A DNA stretch of 9,261 nt from an uncultured Oscillospiraceae bacterium (GTDB lineage: Bacteria; Bacillota; Clostridia; Oscillospirales; Acutalibacteraceae), in assembly GCA_900555545.1 (NCBI GenBank), contig USLQ01000020.1:1-9261 (forward strand), read 5' to 3'. Shown here one piece after another: positions 7,480 to 9,261 of this stretch. Under the pieces are notes generated by a model, which searched no databases, was not told the origin of the DNA, and was given only the letters and a program-made list of their open reading frames with translations. The translations under genes were made by a program, and so were the position numbers. Within the stretch, counting starts at the first letter, position 1. The number at the start of each line of letters is the position of its first letter.

Positions 7480-7806
7480 ATGAAAAAGGACACTTCAAAA
7501 GTCAAAGCCATTGCAGGCGGCGTCCTGTTTATCTTGGCAATCATTCTCACTACGCTGACGGTCGCCTTCTATTTTTCCAACAGAGCATCCGCCACTGAGC
7601 CATCTGACACAGACAATTACCAATACACCATTGTTGACTACAATGGTAAAGTATCAGTAATTCGCCGAGGAGAGGACACACCCTATGAGATATTTGACAC
7701 CTACACGGATTCTCTGCCGGAGATTGACCAAGCTGAGTTAAAAAAAGGCGTTCGGATCTATTCGGACGTACAACTGCAAAAGGCAATCGAAGATTATACC
7801 AGCTGA
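7480..7806 (+). CDS. Small membrane-anchored protein, BofC C-terminal-domain-like
   Basis: This 108-residue protein has a Lys-rich start (MKKDTSKVK), one hydrophobic helix at about residues 11-32, and a polar domain that would lie outside the membrane. The domain (YTIVDYNGKVSVIRRG at 49-64, then DSLPEIDQAELKKG at 77-90, ending EDYTS) resembles small clostridial proteins with a BofC C-terminal-like domain. That match is from memory of the pattern, not from a search. In Bacillus, BofC is a forespore-made protein that restrains the SpoIVB signalling protease during sigma-K activation. The start has AGGAG at 7466-7470, nine bases upstream. It is the only plus-strand gene here. It is divergent from the penicillin-binding protein gene and overlaps the mtnA 3' end by 13 bases. 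The forespore-type promoter supports a sporulation link, but the exact role is unknown. Confidence 0.8.
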   Translation: MKKDTSKVKAIAGGVLFILAIILTTLTVAFYFSNRASATEPSDTDNYQYTIVDYNGKVSVIRRGEDTPYEIFDTYTDSLPEIDQAELKKGVRIYSDVQLQKAIEDYTS

Positions 7807-8822
7807 GCCCCTTCCCGCACAATTCCGTTCTCTGTAATCCACGCAGTAATAAGCGTGTGCGGCGTAATATCGAAAGCTGGATTATAAATCGAAATTTGAT
7901 CCGGAGCCATACGATCGCGATACCATAACCGTGTAACCTCATCTGCCTCACGGTTTTCAATCACAATTTTCGATCCATCCGAGCAGGAACAATCGATCGT
8001 GGATGTAGGCGCACAGACATAGAAAGGAATCCGGAAGTAGCTTGCCAAGATGGCCACTCCAAGTGTTCCGATCTTGTTGGCAGTGTCCCCGTTGGCAGCT
8101 ACGCGGTCGCAGCCTACAAATACGGATTGAATCCGGCCGCTGGCCATCAGGCTGGCGGCCATATTGTCACACTGCAATGTCGTGTCTACCCCGGCACGGG
8201 ATAGTTCATACGCTGTCAGGCGTGCACCCTGAAGGAGCGGCCTTGTCTCATCGGCATATACATGCAGCTGCTTGCCCTCCTCACTGGCGGCGTAAATTGG
8301 AGCAAGAGCAGTGCCGTAGCGCACGGCGGCAAGACGTCCCGCATTGCAGTGGGTTAGAATGCCGTCCCCGTCTGCAATCAATTGCGCGCCGTTGCAACCA
8401 ATTCTGCGACAGACGTCAATATCCTCATCCCGGATGGAGCACGCCTCATCATGGAGAATTCGCTTCATATTCTCAACAGATGACCGTGGATGAGTTCGCA
8501 ATACTCGCTCCATACGATTCAGTGCCCAAGTGAGGTTGACAGCCGTTGGCCGTGCGTGGGCAATGCGTTCCTTTATGGCGAGCACCTCACGCAACCAGTG
8601 CTCAGGATCACGCTCTGCCACACGGCAGGCGCAAACATACAAACCAATTGCAGGTGCGCCGCGCACCCGCAGTTTTTGAATGGCCTCAATGATCTCATCC
8701 TCCCGGTCAAGCGCGAGGAAACGCTCCTCGTTGGGCAGAAGAGTCTGATCAATGATGACCAGCTTGTTCTCATTTTCATCGAGCGCCACCGTATCGTGAA
8801 TTTTGGCCATTAAATTCCTCAT
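7794..8822 (-). CDS. mtnA: S-methyl-5-thioribose-1-phosphate isomerase (MtnA), eIF2B-like fold
   Basis: MtnA isomerises methylthioribose-1-phosphate to the ribulose form in methionine salvage; some homologues also act on 5-deoxyribose-1-phosphate. The 342 residues match the family length. Motifs are intact: VRGAPAIG at 53-60, PTAVNLTWALNRM at 92-104, THCNAG at 157-162 with catalytic Cys159, YADETRPLLQGARLTA at 189-204, CDNMA at 218-222, VGCDRVAANGD at 236-246 with catalytic Asp239, NKIGT at 249-253 and YNPAFDITP at 313-321. Cys238, Cys270, Cys278 and Cys280 make the region after the catalytic Asp unusually cysteine-rich. The ATG at 8822 abuts the stop codon of the upstream phosphorylase gene, suggesting translational coupling, with AGGTG six bases upstream. 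An ATG at 8810, preceded by GAGGA, is a credible alternative start that would remove four residues. Confidence 0.95.
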   Translation of the reverse strand: MRNLMAKIHDTVALDENENKLVIIDQTLLPNEERFLALDREDEIIEAIQKLRVRGAPAIGLYVCACRVAERDPEHWLREVLAIKERIAHARPTAVNLTWALNRMERVLRTHPRSSVENMKRILHDEACSIRDEDIDVCRRIGCNGAQLIADGDGILTHCNAGRLAAVRYGTALAPIYAASEEGKQLHVYADETRPLLQGARLTAYELSRAGVDTTLQCDNMAASLMASGRIQSVFVGCDRVAANGDTANKIGTLGVAILASYFRIPFYVCAPTSTIDCSCSDGSKIVIENREADEVTRLWYRDRMAPDQISIYNPAFDITPHTLITAWITENGIVREGAQLV

Positions 8823-9261
8823 CTATTTCACCTGCTCCAACGTTTTTTCGATCAACGCACCCAGATTATGTGCGCTCTCTGCCCCCGTCCTGGAAACCTC
8901 CTCCGCTGTCACGGGCTGGTCGAGTACACCTGCCGCCATATTGGTGATGAGCGAAAAGACGAGCGTGCGATACCCACAGTGCGAGGCTTGTATCACCTCC
9001 GGCACAGTGGACATTCCTACGGCATCCGCCCCCAACAGGCGAAATGCCCGGATCTCCGCAGGCGTCTCAAAGGACGGCCCTGTCGTCCCCAGATAAACGC
9101 CATGCTTTAAATCAATGCCAAGATCACTGGCAGCTCGCTCCGCACATGTGATCAAATCAGGTGCATATGCATGGGTCATATCCGGGAAACGGACACCTTC
9201 TGAGGCGTTGTTGGGCCCGATCAGCGGGTTGGTCCCCATCAGATTGATATGGTCCTCCACC
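8823..9261 (-). CDS. punA: Purine nucleoside phosphorylase, type I trimeric, C-terminal part only
   Basis: The enzyme splits inosine, guanosine and their deoxy forms with phosphate into base and (deoxy)ribose-1-phosphate. The 145 codons seen are the C-terminal half of a protein usually near 270-290 residues. The start lies beyond the right edge; the first full codon is an internal Val. Recognisable motifs, numbered within this fragment, are DHINLMGTNPLIGPN at 3-17, RFPDMTHAY at 24-32, GPSFETPAEIR at 61-71, LGADAVGMSTVPEV at 76-89 and ITNMAAGVLDQP at 105-116. Asn107 in ITN is typical of inosine/guanosine phosphorylases; the related methylthioadenosine phosphorylases usually have Asp there. The frame ends in TAG immediately before the mtnA ATG, so the two are co-translated. 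Identity as a type-I phosphorylase is firm; the symbol follows Bacillus usage and is less certain. Confidence 0.9.
   Translation of the reverse strand, partial: VEDHINLMGTNPLIGPNNASEGVRFPDMTHAYAPDLITCAERAASDLGIDLKHGVYLGTTGPSFETPAEIRAFRLLGADAVGMSTVPEVIQASHCGYRTLVFSLITNMAAGVLDQPVTAEEVSRTGAESAHNLGALIEKTLEQVK

Noticed and set aside
8823..9261. Methylthioadenosine phosphorylase (mtnP) instead of purine nucleoside phosphorylase
   Set aside because: The mtnA neighbour suggested it, but the ITN motif and the GMSTVPE context fit inosine/guanosine enzymes. Relaxed specificity remains possible.

Overview
The window looks like a chromosomal segment of a spore-forming Firmicute of the class Clostridia, probably Oscillospiraceae-like. 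The reasons are strong AGGAGG-type ribosome binding sites, tight operon spacing, a type-2 OMP decarboxylase, a class A penicillin-binding protein, and a small BofC-C-like protein behind a forespore-type promoter. No rRNA, tRNA, CRISPR array, insertion sequence or phage gene was seen. The taxon is an inference from protein style only.

Layout. Almost everything is on the minus strand, so read from right to left. At 9260-8823 is the C-terminal part of a type-I purine nucleoside phosphorylase, cut by the right edge. Its stop codon directly abuts mtnA (8822-7794). A single plus-strand gene (7480-7806) encodes a 108-residue membrane-anchored protein that overlaps the 3' end of mtnA tail to tail. 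A 186-bp divergent spacer (7294-7479) holds a near-consensus housekeeping promoter for the minus-strand gene and a forespore-type (sigma-G/F) promoter for the plus-strand gene. The class A penicillin-binding protein follows (7293-5146), then a 13-bp perfect inverted repeat, then the pyrimidine genes pyrC (5073-3790), pyrF (3784-2858), carA (2839-1763) and carB (1758 to the left edge). The pyrimidine genes are separated by 4 to 18 bases, and each has its own ribosome binding site.

How the genes work together. PyrC and PyrF catalyse steps 3 and 6 of de novo UMP synthesis and keep all the catalytic residues I could check. CarA and CarB should catalyse step 1, but both have lost active-site residues. 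CarA is an intact, well-spaced reading frame in which the whole glutaminase triad (Cys, His, Glu) is replaced by Gly, Thr and Val. CarB has lost several near-invariant ATP-grasp residues, has degenerate motifs at the start of its second synthetase half, and carries a frameshift best explained by loss of two bases near 1013-1016. The pair cannot be a normal glutamine-dependent carbamoyl phosphate synthase. Either a second carAB exists elsewhere and this pair is decaying, or CarA (and perhaps CarB before its frameshift) evolved as a non-catalytic partner. This is the most interesting signal in the window.
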